A stretch of 64,000 nucleotides of DNA from the NCBI RefSeq assembly GCF_046545555.1, contig NZ_JBHZTH010000001.1, positions 806,001-870,000 on the forward strand. Reading direction: 5' to 3'. The translations under genes and the position numbers were made by a program. The notes below the pieces were generated by a model, which was given only the letters and a program-made list of their open reading frames with translations, did not search any database and was not told the origin of the DNA. The DNA comes from Winogradskyella sp046545555 (lineage in GTDB: Bacteria; Bacteroidota; Bacteroidia; Flavobacteriales; Flavobacteriaceae). Shown here piece by piece: positions 1 through 6,277 of this stretch; position 1 is the first letter of the stretch, and the number at the start of each line of letters is the position of its first letter.

Positions 1-1
1 A

Positions 2-826
2 GTAGATAAAGAGTTTACGTTTTTCAATCCTAAAGCTGGTATTACATACGATTTAAATTTAGCAAATAGCCTTTACTTTTCTTATGCAAGAGCTAATAGA
101 GAGCCTAACAGAACAGATTTTGAAAGCAACCCTAATATTGAAGCAGAGCAATTAAATGATTTTGAATTAGGTTGGAGACACAAAAAAGGAAACTTTAGCT
201 TCAATGCAAATGCCTATTATATGCTATATAATCAGCAATTAGTGCTATCCGGTCGATTAGATGACGTTGGTAACCCAATACGAACCAATAGTGGTGACAG
301 CTATCGATTAGGTTTGGAGTTAGAAGCGATTATTCCTGTAACGTCAAAATTAACATTGCAACCAAATATGGCAATTAGTTCAAATAAAAATAAAGAAACT
401 ATTGTATCATTAAATGGTGTGTTAGAGAACTTGGGCAAGACAGATATTTCTTTTTCACCAGATATAGTGGCTGCAAATGCCATTGTATTTCAGCCAATTG
501 ATAATCTTCAAATGTCTTTATTAAGTAAGTATGTAGGTGAACAGTTTATGGGAAATACGGAGAATCCAGATTCTAAACTAGACAGCTTTTTTACAAATGA
601 TTTTAACGTAACTTATACTATTGAAACAAATAGTGTTTTTAAATCTGTCGTAATTTCTGGTTTAGTTAATAACATATTTAATGTGGAATATGTGTCTAAT
701 GGTTATTTTGGATCTTTTGATTTTGCAGACCCAAGCAGTCCATCTGGCACTACAACAGGTTTTTTCTCTGGATTTTACCCACAGGCTACTACCAATTTTC
801 TTTTAGGACTAACTTTAAATTTTTAG
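2..826 (+). CDS. TonB-dependent outer-membrane receptor, C-terminal part (5' truncated by window)
   Basis: The reading frame is open from base 2, so the gene begins outside the window; about 274 residues remain. The visible part reads as alternating outer-membrane beta strands of a TonB-dependent receptor: the NPKAGITYDL and SYARANREP stretches, FELGWRHKKG, and a C-terminal strand (NFLLGLTLNF) ending in Phe, as in outer-membrane barrels. Such receptors import siderophores, vitamins or glycans using TonB energy; the substrate cannot be told because the plug domain is missing. It converges with the minus-strand lipoprotein gene, sharing 4 nt at the stops. Confidence 0.9.
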   Translation, partial: VDKEFTFFNPKAGITYDLNLANSLYFSYARANREPNRTDFESNPNIEAEQLNDFELGWRHKKGNFSFNANAYYMLYNQQLVLSGRLDDVGNPIRTNSGDSYRLGLELEAIIPVTSKLTLQPNMAISSNKNKETIVSLNGVLENLGKTDISFSPDIVAANAIVFQPIDNLQMSLLSKYVGEQFMGNTENPDSKLDSFFTNDFNVTYTIETNSVFKSVVISGLVNNIFNVEYVSNGYFGSFDFADPSSPSGTTTGFFSGFYPQATTNFLLGLTLNF

Positions 827-1260
827 TTAGTTACTAAAAACGTATTATTTCCAATATCATCAACCCTGTACAGACGCAATGTGCAGGGTTGTGTATTTCC
901 GTCAAACCCTTGGCCTGTTGCTAGACTATATTGGTTACCATCGTCACAGCCACAAGTTACAATATCTCCACTGCCCGAATCTTCTAATGTGGAGCAAGCT
1001 GCAGGTTGATGACTAGGATCAGCTGCATCCCATGCATAGAGGATAGATGAGTTTAATCTCCATAGCCAGATTCCATTATTTCCCTGTCCAGAAACGTAAA
1101 CGCCATTTCCTGGAAATTGTAATTGATTGAATTGGGGTAAATTAGTATTTACGGTGAGGTTAACTCCGGCATCAAATAAGAAATTACAACTAGATCTATT
1201 ATTATCGTCGCTACTGCAGGTTATTAGTAAAAACGATAGTAGTATTATCACTTTTTTCAT
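823..1260 (-). CDS. small secreted lipoprotein, unknown function
   Basis: 145 residues. The N-terminus is a lipoprotein signal: MKK, a hydrophobic core (VIILLSFLLI), then TCSSDD with Cys15 as the likely lipidated residue followed by acidic/Ser residues. The rest carries several Cys residues (including a CGCDDGNQ stretch) and Gly/Asn-rich segments, suggesting an extracytoplasmic, possibly disulphide-bonded domain. I do not recognise the family. It is transcribed alone and its stop overlaps the stop of the TonB receptor gene. Confidence 0.75.
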   Translation of the reverse strand: MKKVIILLSFLLITCSSDDNNRSSCNFLFDAGVNLTVNTNLPQFNQLQFPGNGVYVSGQGNNGIWLWRLNSSILYAWDAADPSHQPAACSTLEDSGSGDIVTCGCDDGNQYSLATGQGFDGNTQPCTLRLYRVDDIGNNTFLVTN

Positions 1261-1315
1261 TAGGAATTTTTAATGACCAATTTACAATTATTTCAGCTAT
1301 ACCGTAATTATTTTA

Positions 1316-1355
1316 TATATTTGTATTGTAATCTCGTTGGCGCGAGATTTTTTTT
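1316..1355 (+). promoter_or_regulatory. greA upstream -7 box and promoter-proximal terminator-like hairpin
   Basis: A TAnnTTTG match (TATATTTG, 1316-1323) is followed at once by a hairpin, AATCTCG (1330-1336) / CGAGATT (1343-1349), and a run of eight T. No clear -33 TTG lies at the expected distance. The hairpin has the form of an intrinsic terminator on the plus strand, yet no plus-strand gene ends just before it, so it lies in the greA leader about 45 nt before the start codon. See findings. Confidence 0.55.
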
Positions 1356-1397
1356 GTGCTGAACATGATTTAGCATATTTTATTAAACGTATTAATT

Positions 1398-1871
1398 ATG
1401 AGTAAAGTATCTTATTATACAGCAGAAGGATTAAAAAAATTAAGAGCTGAACTGGCGCAATTAAAAGACATAGAGCGACCTAAGGCTTCTCAGGCGATAG
1501 CTGAAGCTAGAGATAAAGGGGATTTAAGTGAAAATGCAGAATATGATGCAGCCAAAGAAGCACAAGGTATGTTAGAAATGAAAATTTCTAAAATGGAAGA
1601 AGCCTTATCTGGAGCGCGTGTTATTGATGAATCTCAATTAGATACATCTAAGGTATTAGCATTGTCTATAGTTAAGATAAAAAATCAAACTAATGGTATG
1701 GAGATGACTTATACTCTAGTTGCCGAAACAGAAGCTGACTTAGCTTCGGGTAAAATTTCTATAAATTCACCAATTGGTAAAGGTTTATTAGGTAAATCTG
1801 TTGGTGATACAGCAGAAATACAGGTCCCAAGTGGTACTATGAAATTTGATATTTTAGAGATTTCGAGATAA
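1398..1871 (+). CDS. greA: transcription elongation factor GreA
   Basis: 157 residues, the usual GreA length. GreA enters the secondary channel of RNA polymerase and stimulates cleavage of backtracked transcripts. Residues 1-75 form the antiparallel coiled coil with the conserved tip ARDKGDLSENAEYDAAKE; Asp42 and Glu45 match the acidic tip residues that coordinate the catalytic Mg2+. Residues 80-157 are the FKBP-like C-terminal domain (SPIGKGLLGKSVGD). The neighbour is a HIT-family gene on the same strand. A terminator-like hairpin lies in its leader. Confidence 0.97.
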   Translation: MSKVSYYTAEGLKKLRAELAQLKDIERPKASQAIAEARDKGDLSENAEYDAAKEAQGMLEMKISKMEEALSGARVIDESQLDTSKVLALSIVKIKNQTNGMEMTYTLVAETEADLASGKISINSPIGKGLLGKSVGDTAEIQVPSGTMKFDILEISR

Positions 1872-1917
1872 ATAAGTACTGTAATAGTGCACAACTCTAG
1901 TATTATAATAATTAAGG

Positions 1918-1941
1918 ATTCCTTTTCCAAGGATTCTTTTT
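1918..1941 (+). terminator. weak hairpin plus T-run between greA and the HIT gene
   Basis: TCCTT (1920-1924) can pair with AAGGA (1929-1933) across a TTCC loop, followed by TCTTTTT. The stem is short. The octamer AAGGATTC also occurs twice here as a direct repeat, so a terminator role is uncertain. Confidence 0.4.
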
Positions 1942-1966
1942 ATCTTTATAAGATATCCTTCAAATT

Positions 1967-2365
1967 ATGGCTACACTTTTCACAAAAATCGTTAATGGCG
2001 AAATTCCATCTTATAAGGTAGCAGAGACTAAAGACTTTTATGCTTTTTTAGATATTAACCCTAATTCAAAGGGTCATACTTTGTGTATTCCTAAAAAAGA
2101 AGTGGATAAAATTTTTGATTTAGACGAGTCAACGTACACTGCATTAATGCAGTTTTCTAGACATGTTGCTATTGCTTTGGAAAAGGCGGTGTCTTGCGAG
2201 CGTGTGGGTATATCGGTCATTGGATTAGAAGTACCACACGCGCATGTGCATTTAATTCCTTTACATACCATGGAAAACGCTCGTTTTACTCATAAGGAGA
2301 AATTAAAACCAGAAGAGTTTGAGGCTATTGCAAGTAAAATAGGCTCTTTTTTAAATATTACCTAG
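1967..2365 (+). CDS. HIT family nucleotide hydrolase
   Basis: 132 residues. The start MATLFTKIVNGEIPSYKVAE and the histidine triad HAHVHLI (His91, His93, His95; His93 the predicted nucleophile) are those of Hint-type HIT proteins. These hydrolyse nucleotide phosphoramidates such as AMP-lysine or AMP-NH2; the physiological substrate is not set by sequence. It lies 95 nt after greA on the same strand and converges with the zinc-ribbon gene, overlapping it by 4 nt. Confidence 0.95.
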   Translation: MATLFTKIVNGEIPSYKVAETKDFYAFLDINPNSKGHTLCIPKKEVDKIFDLDESTYTALMQFSRHVAIALEKAVSCERVGISVIGLEVPHAHVHLIPLHTMENARFTHKEKLKPEEFEAIASKIGSFLNIT

Positions 2366-2718
2366 AAAGAAATTACACCCAAGCCAATTAATATTATAAT
2401 AGCAACTATTGCTGTAGCTATGGCTATAAAAATCCAGGTCAATGGTTTTAACTTCAAAGACTTTGGTTTAGGTTTTATTGCTCTTTGCTGATAAGCTACA
2501 ACTCTTTCTATATCATCAGTCCATTGTACAGGGAAAATAGAAGTATTACAATTGTAACAATGCATTGCAAGACAAGTTTCATTTATAATTGCTTTATAAA
2601 AGGTGTTTTCAATAAATTTTTGTTTAAAAGTAATTTCTAATCCTTCATTTGAGTAACATTCAGGACAGTTATTACTTAGTCTTGCCTCTTTTAATGTGAA
2701 AAATTTACTATTTCCCAT
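2362..2718 (-). CDS. zinc-ribbon protein with C-terminal membrane anchor, unknown function
   Basis: 118 residues. Near the N-terminus there is a CPEC pair (about residues 19-22) and about 35 residues later a CYNC pair, together a CxxC...CxxC zinc-ribbon pattern. A basic stretch (KPKPKSLKLKP) precedes a single hydrophobic segment (WIFIAIATAIVAIIILIGLG) at the C-terminus, so the protein is probably tail-anchored with the ribbon in the cytoplasm. It starts 8 nt after the stop of the upstream sensor kinase gene, so the two are probably co-transcribed. No function recognised. Confidence 0.75.
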   Translation of the reverse strand: MGNSKFFTLKEARLSNNCPECYSNEGLEITFKQKFIENTFYKAIINETCLAMHCYNCNTSIFPVQWTDDIERVVAYQQRAIKPKPKSLKLKPLTWIFIAIATAIVAIIILIGLGVISF

Positions 2719-2726
2719 AACAGAGA

Positions 2727-3890
2727 TTAAGATAATAATTTTAAACTTATTTGAATTGTAGTACCCTTTCCAATTTCAGAATTTAGAACTTTAATCTTTC
2801 CATTATGATAATCTTCAACAATACGTTTAGCTAAAGATAGGCCAAGGCCCCAACCGCGCTTTTTGGTAGTATAACCTGGTTCAAAAATTTTAGTGAATTG
2901 ATGTTTAGAAATACCTTTGCCAGTATCGGATATTTGTATTAAAACATATTTCTCATTTTGAGACAATTCTAATTTTAAATCTCCCTTTCCTTTCATCGCA
3001 TCAATGGCATTTTTAACTAAATTTTCTATGGTCCAACTAAAAAGTTGTTCATTAAGGTTAACTTCAATTTTGCTATGTGGAATATGGCTTTCAAAATTAA
3101 TAAGCTTAGAAGAACGGGCTTTTAAATAATCATAAGATGATTTAGTAGCTTCTACAATATCGGTAGTTTTTAATGTAGGTGCAGAACCAATTTTACTAAA
3201 GCGCTCTGTTATAGTTTGTAGGCGATCAATGTCCTTTTCAATTTCTACTATATATTCTGGGTTTATATGCTCCGTTTTTAAGATTTCAGCCCAACCAACT
3301 AAAGAAGACAAAGGTGTACCTATTTGGTGAGCTGTTTCCTTCGCCATACCTGTCCACAGTTTGTTTTGCGCCGCATTTCTAGAACTGCGGTAAAAGAAAA
3401 ATACCACTGCACCAAACAGAAGAATTATTAGCAATAAAGCTAATGGATAATATTTAAGTTTATTGAGTAATGGAGAATTACCATAATAAATAGTTTGAAT
3501 GACCTCAGACCCTACTTTTACTTTTATGGGTTGATTTTCATTAGAGAATCTTTGTATTAACTTACGTGTTTGTATGGAGTCTAAAAGTTTGTCTTCATCA
3601 ATATTTAATGAGTTATTTACTTCACCATCATTATCAATAACTAGCATTGGAGTACTCGTAGTCGTTTCTGTTAAAACATGCGAAGTAACTTCGTTGACGT
3701 CTTTGGATAAGTCATCAATATTCTTCAGCAAATCTATTTGGGCTACAGACCAAGTTTTAATTTTTATGCGTTCCTCTGCTTTAAACTTTTGAAAAAAAGA
3801 ATAAGTGTTCCAAAGTATTAATGAAATAATAATGAATGATGATATAATAATAATCCAGCGGATTACATTTCGGTTAAATCTCAATGGCAT
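2727..3890 (-). CDS. membrane sensor histidine kinase
   Basis: 387 residues. A membrane segment at about 11-28 and another at 148-167 enclose an extracytoplasmic sensor region of about 120 residues. The cytoplasmic part has an H-box with the phosphoacceptor His188 (ETAHQIGTPLSSLVGW), the N-box ENLVKNAIDAM, and G boxes (DTGKGIS, GWGLGLSLAKRIVEDY). The H-box begins directly after the second membrane segment, so there is little room for a HAMP domain. No response regulator is adjacent; the downstream neighbour is the zinc-ribbon membrane protein. It autophosphorylates in response to an unknown signal. Confidence 0.93.
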   Translation of the reverse strand: MPLRFNRNVIRWIIIISSFIIISLILWNTYSFFQKFKAEERIKIKTWSVAQIDLLKNIDDLSKDVNEVTSHVLTETTTSTPMLVIDNDGEVNNSLNIDEDKLLDSIQTRKLIQRFSNENQPIKVKVGSEVIQTIYYGNSPLLNKLKYYPLALLLIILLFGAVVFFFYRSSRNAAQNKLWTGMAKETAHQIGTPLSSLVGWAEILKTEHINPEYIVEIEKDIDRLQTITERFSKIGSAPTLKTTDIVEATKSSYDYLKARSSKLINFESHIPHSKIEVNLNEQLFSWTIENLVKNAIDAMKGKGDLKLELSQNEKYVLIQISDTGKGISKHQFTKIFEPGYTTKKRGWGLGLSLAKRIVEDYHNGKIKVLNSEIGKGTTIQISLKLLS

Positions 3891-4015
3891 TAGGTTAGTG
3901 TAAATTCTTTTTTAAATATAATGCAAAACTGTTAATAATATTGTGCTTATATCTGTGTTAATTGCTTTCATCAGCAAACCAATATAATTATATTTGTTCA
4001 AAATCGGTTGACTAC

Positions 4016-4885
4016 ATGATTTCATTCAATCCAAAAGATCTTACAACAGGAAGACTACATAGCTACTTATTAAGTGCAGTTTCTCCAAGACCTATAGCTT
4101 TTGCTAGTACAATTGACGCCGATGGCAAGCCTAATTTATCGCCTTTCAGTTTTTTTAATGTTTTTAGTGCCAACCCGCCAATAATGATATTCTCTCCAGC
4201 AAGAAGAGTGAGAGATAATACCATAAAACATACGTTGTTGAATGTTGAATCTGTTAAGGAGGTTGTTATTAATGTTGTAAATTATGAGATAGTACATCAA
4301 ATGTCTTTAAGTAGTACCGAGTATCCCGAAGATGTTAATGAATTTGAAAAGGCAGGATTAACTATGTTACCATCCGACGAGATAAAACCCTTTAGAGTTG
4401 CTGAATCTCCTATTCAATTTGAATGTAAAGTTAACGATATTATTAAATTAGGGACAGAAGGGGGAGCAGGTAATTTAGTGATTTGTGAAGTAGTTAAATT
4501 TCATATTTCTGATGAGGTTATGAACGCTGATAGTACAATAAATCAGGAGGCTTTAGATTTAGTTGCAAGAGCAGGAGGAAGTTATTACAGTAGGGCTAAA
4601 AGAGGTTTCTTTGAAATACCTAAGCCTTTACGATCTATGGGTATTGGAGTGGATAATTTACCAGAACATGTTAAAGATAGTATGATTTTAACTGGTAATA
4701 ATTTAGGCATGTTAGCTAATGTTGAATCTTTGCCAAGTAAAGAAGATATAGATAGTTTTATAAAAAATATAAGCGAGCGTTATCCTGAGATTAAGCTGGC
4801 TTCACATCGAAAAAAGCATAAATTAGCTCAAAATTATTTGAGCTATGGAGATGTAGAAAGTGCATGGAAGTTATTACTTTCGTAA
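4016..4885 (+). CDS. flavin reductase-like FMN-binding protein
   Basis: 289 residues from the ATG at 4016. The frame is open back to a TTG at 3962, but those extra 18 residues look unlike the family, which begins with a form of MISFNPKDL. Residues 1-205 match the flavin reductase-like/flavoredoxin split-barrel fold (SPRPIAFASTIDADGKPNLSPFSFF reads as the FMN-binding segment). The C-terminal 80 residues are helical and Lys-rich. It may reduce or bind FMN; partner unknown. Divergent from the kinase gene across about 125 bp. Confidence 0.85.
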   Translation: MISFNPKDLTTGRLHSYLLSAVSPRPIAFASTIDADGKPNLSPFSFFNVFSANPPIMIFSPARRVRDNTIKHTLLNVESVKEVVINVVNYEIVHQMSLSSTEYPEDVNEFEKAGLTMLPSDEIKPFRVAESPIQFECKVNDIIKLGTEGGAGNLVICEVVKFHISDEVMNADSTINQEALDLVARAGGSYYSRAKRGFFEIPKPLRSMGIGVDNLPEHVKDSMILTGNNLGMLANVESLPSKEDIDSFIKNISERYPEIKLASHRKKHKLAQNYLSYGDVESAWKLLLS

Positions 4886-4927
4886 ATTAAAATAAAGAAC
4901 ATAAATTTAAATTATAGATTAAGCAAA

Positions 4928-5305
4928 ATGGAAGTACAAGGACGAATTAAGGTGGTTGGTGAGACACAAACTTTTGGAAGTAATGGATTTAGAAAAAGAG
5001 AAGTTGTAGTTACAACTGAAGAGCAATATCCACAACATATTATGGTTGAGTTTGTTCAAGACAAAACGGATTTACTCAATAGTTATCAGGTAGGTCAACA
5101 AGTTAAAATTAATATTAACTTAAGAGGAAGAGAATGGGTGAACCCTCAAGGTGAGACAAAATACTTTAATTCAATACAAGGATGGAGAATTGAAGCTTTA
5201 CAAGCAGAAGCTGCGAGTGGAGATATGCCACCTGTGCCACCAACAGAAGCTTTTGAGCCTGTTAGTGATTTAAAAGAGGATGATCACGATGATTTACCAT
5301 TTTAA
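4928..5305 (+). CDS. DUF3127 family protein, OB-fold-like
   Basis: 125 residues, beginning MEVQGRIKVVGETQTFGSNGFRKREVVV, which I recognise as the Bacteroidota DUF3127 family. It reads as an OB-type nucleic-acid-binding barrel (residues 1-95) followed by an acidic tail ending DDLPF, like the acidic tip of single-stranded DNA-binding proteins, which in SSB recruits repair partners. A DNA-binding role is inference. It lies 43 nt after the flavin reductase-like gene and is followed by a clear terminator. Confidence 0.8.
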   Translation: MEVQGRIKVVGETQTFGSNGFRKREVVVTTEEQYPQHIMVEFVQDKTDLLNSYQVGQQVKININLRGREWVNPQGETKYFNSIQGWRIEALQAEAASGDMPPVPPTEAFEPVSDLKEDDHDDLPF

Positions 5306-5331
5306 ATAAGTTTTGAAATTTATCATATAAT

Positions 5332-5369
5332 AAAGGCTTGCTTCTGAAAATAAGAACAAGTCTTTTTTA
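5332..5369 (+). terminator. rho-independent terminator after the DUF3127 gene
   Basis: A nine-pair stem (5332-5340 with 5357-5365, one G-U pair) is followed by a T-run (5363-5369). It is 27 nt after the stop codon. Confidence 0.8.
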
Positions 5370-5377
5370 TTTGATAT

Positions 5378-5458
5378 AAAAAAAGTCTCGATGGTTAGTC
5401 GAGACTCAGTATTGTGGTTTTAGGTTTGACCTTTACAAACAAACTTAAAAAAAGCAAT
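5378..5458 (-). ncRNA. candidate small RNA ending at an orphan minus-strand terminator
   Basis: On the minus strand GTCTCGA (5405-5399) pairs with TCGAGAC (5391-5385) and is followed by seven T (5384-5378), a textbook intrinsic terminator. No minus-strand gene lies between it and the plus-strand aat gene at 5578, so what it terminates must be a short noncoding transcript. A minus-strand TAnnTTTG match (TAAATTTG, 5472-5465) would start an RNA near 5458, giving about 80 nt with a second hairpin (GTTTG/CAAAC, 5440-5424). No good -33 box was seen. Family unknown. Confidence 0.45.
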
Positions 5459-5577
5459 GATGAACAAATTTATCTAATAAAGATCAATGTAAATATCTGT
5501 AAAATTCCATTACTATCAAAACTAAGAGATGTTTTTAACTATAAAATGTAAGAAATAACTTCTTTAATGTCCTGATA

Positions 5578-6201
5578 ATGCATTTTTTAACTCATAAAAT
5601 AGAATTTCCTGATGTATCTGAAGCCTCTATTGAAGGCCTTTTGGCGGTCGGAGGAGATTTGTCTACAGAACGCTTATTACATGCATATGCTAATGGTGTT
5701 TTTCCATGGTTTGAAGATGAAGAACCTATACTCTGGTGGTCACCAGACCCTAGATTTGTTATATTTCCTAAAGATTTAAAAGTATCTAAAAGTATGAAGC
5801 AGGTCCTTAAAAAAAAAGCTTTTAGAGTTACGTTTAATAAAGATTTTATTTCTGTAATTCAGAATTGTGCTTATGCTAAGCGTAACGGACAATCAGGGAC
5901 TTGGATTACAGAAAACATGATAAAGTCATATAGCGACCTTTTCGATTTAGGTTATGCTAAGTCTGTTGAAGTATGGCAAAATGAAGAGTTAGTCGGCGGT
6001 TTATATGGTATTGATTTAGGTAATGGTTTATTTTGCGGTGAGAGTATGTTTGCCAAAGTAAGCAATGCAAGTAAAGTTGGTTTTATAACTTTTATTCAAA
6101 ATTCTGACTATAAACTCATAGATTGTCAATTACATACAAACCATTTAGAGAGTCTTGGGGGAAAACATATTTCTAGATTAGAATTCCAGAAATATCTTTA
6201 G
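5578..6201 (+). CDS. aat: leucyl/phenylalanyl-tRNA--protein transferase
   Basis: 207 residues, normal for Aat. The enzyme moves Leu or Phe from its tRNA to the N-terminal Lys or Arg of proteins, marking them for ClpS/ClpAP (N-end rule). Family motifs seen: GLLAVGGDLSTERLLHAY, GVFPWF, WWSPDPRFVI, GTWITENMI, GGLYGIDLG, GESMF. It stands alone between a candidate small RNA and a convergent T9SS gene. Confidence 0.96.
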   Translation: MHFLTHKIEFPDVSEASIEGLLAVGGDLSTERLLHAYANGVFPWFEDEEPILWWSPDPRFVIFPKDLKVSKSMKQVLKKKAFRVTFNKDFISVIQNCAYAKRNGQSGTWITENMIKSYSDLFDLGYAKSVEVWQNEELVGGLYGIDLGNGLFCGESMFAKVSNASKVGFITFIQNSDYKLIDCQLHTNHLESLGGKHISRLEFQKYL

Positions 6202-6277
6202 TTTTTAAAAATTTTGGCGTTTCAAAATGAAAGTTTTCTTCAATTTAATATATGAAAGAAGAATTATTTTTTCAATA

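Noticed and set aside
1911..1941. Direct repeat AAGGATTC as a possible regulator site
   Set aside because: The two copies fit better as part of a weak hairpin/T-run after greA; nothing else supports an operator.
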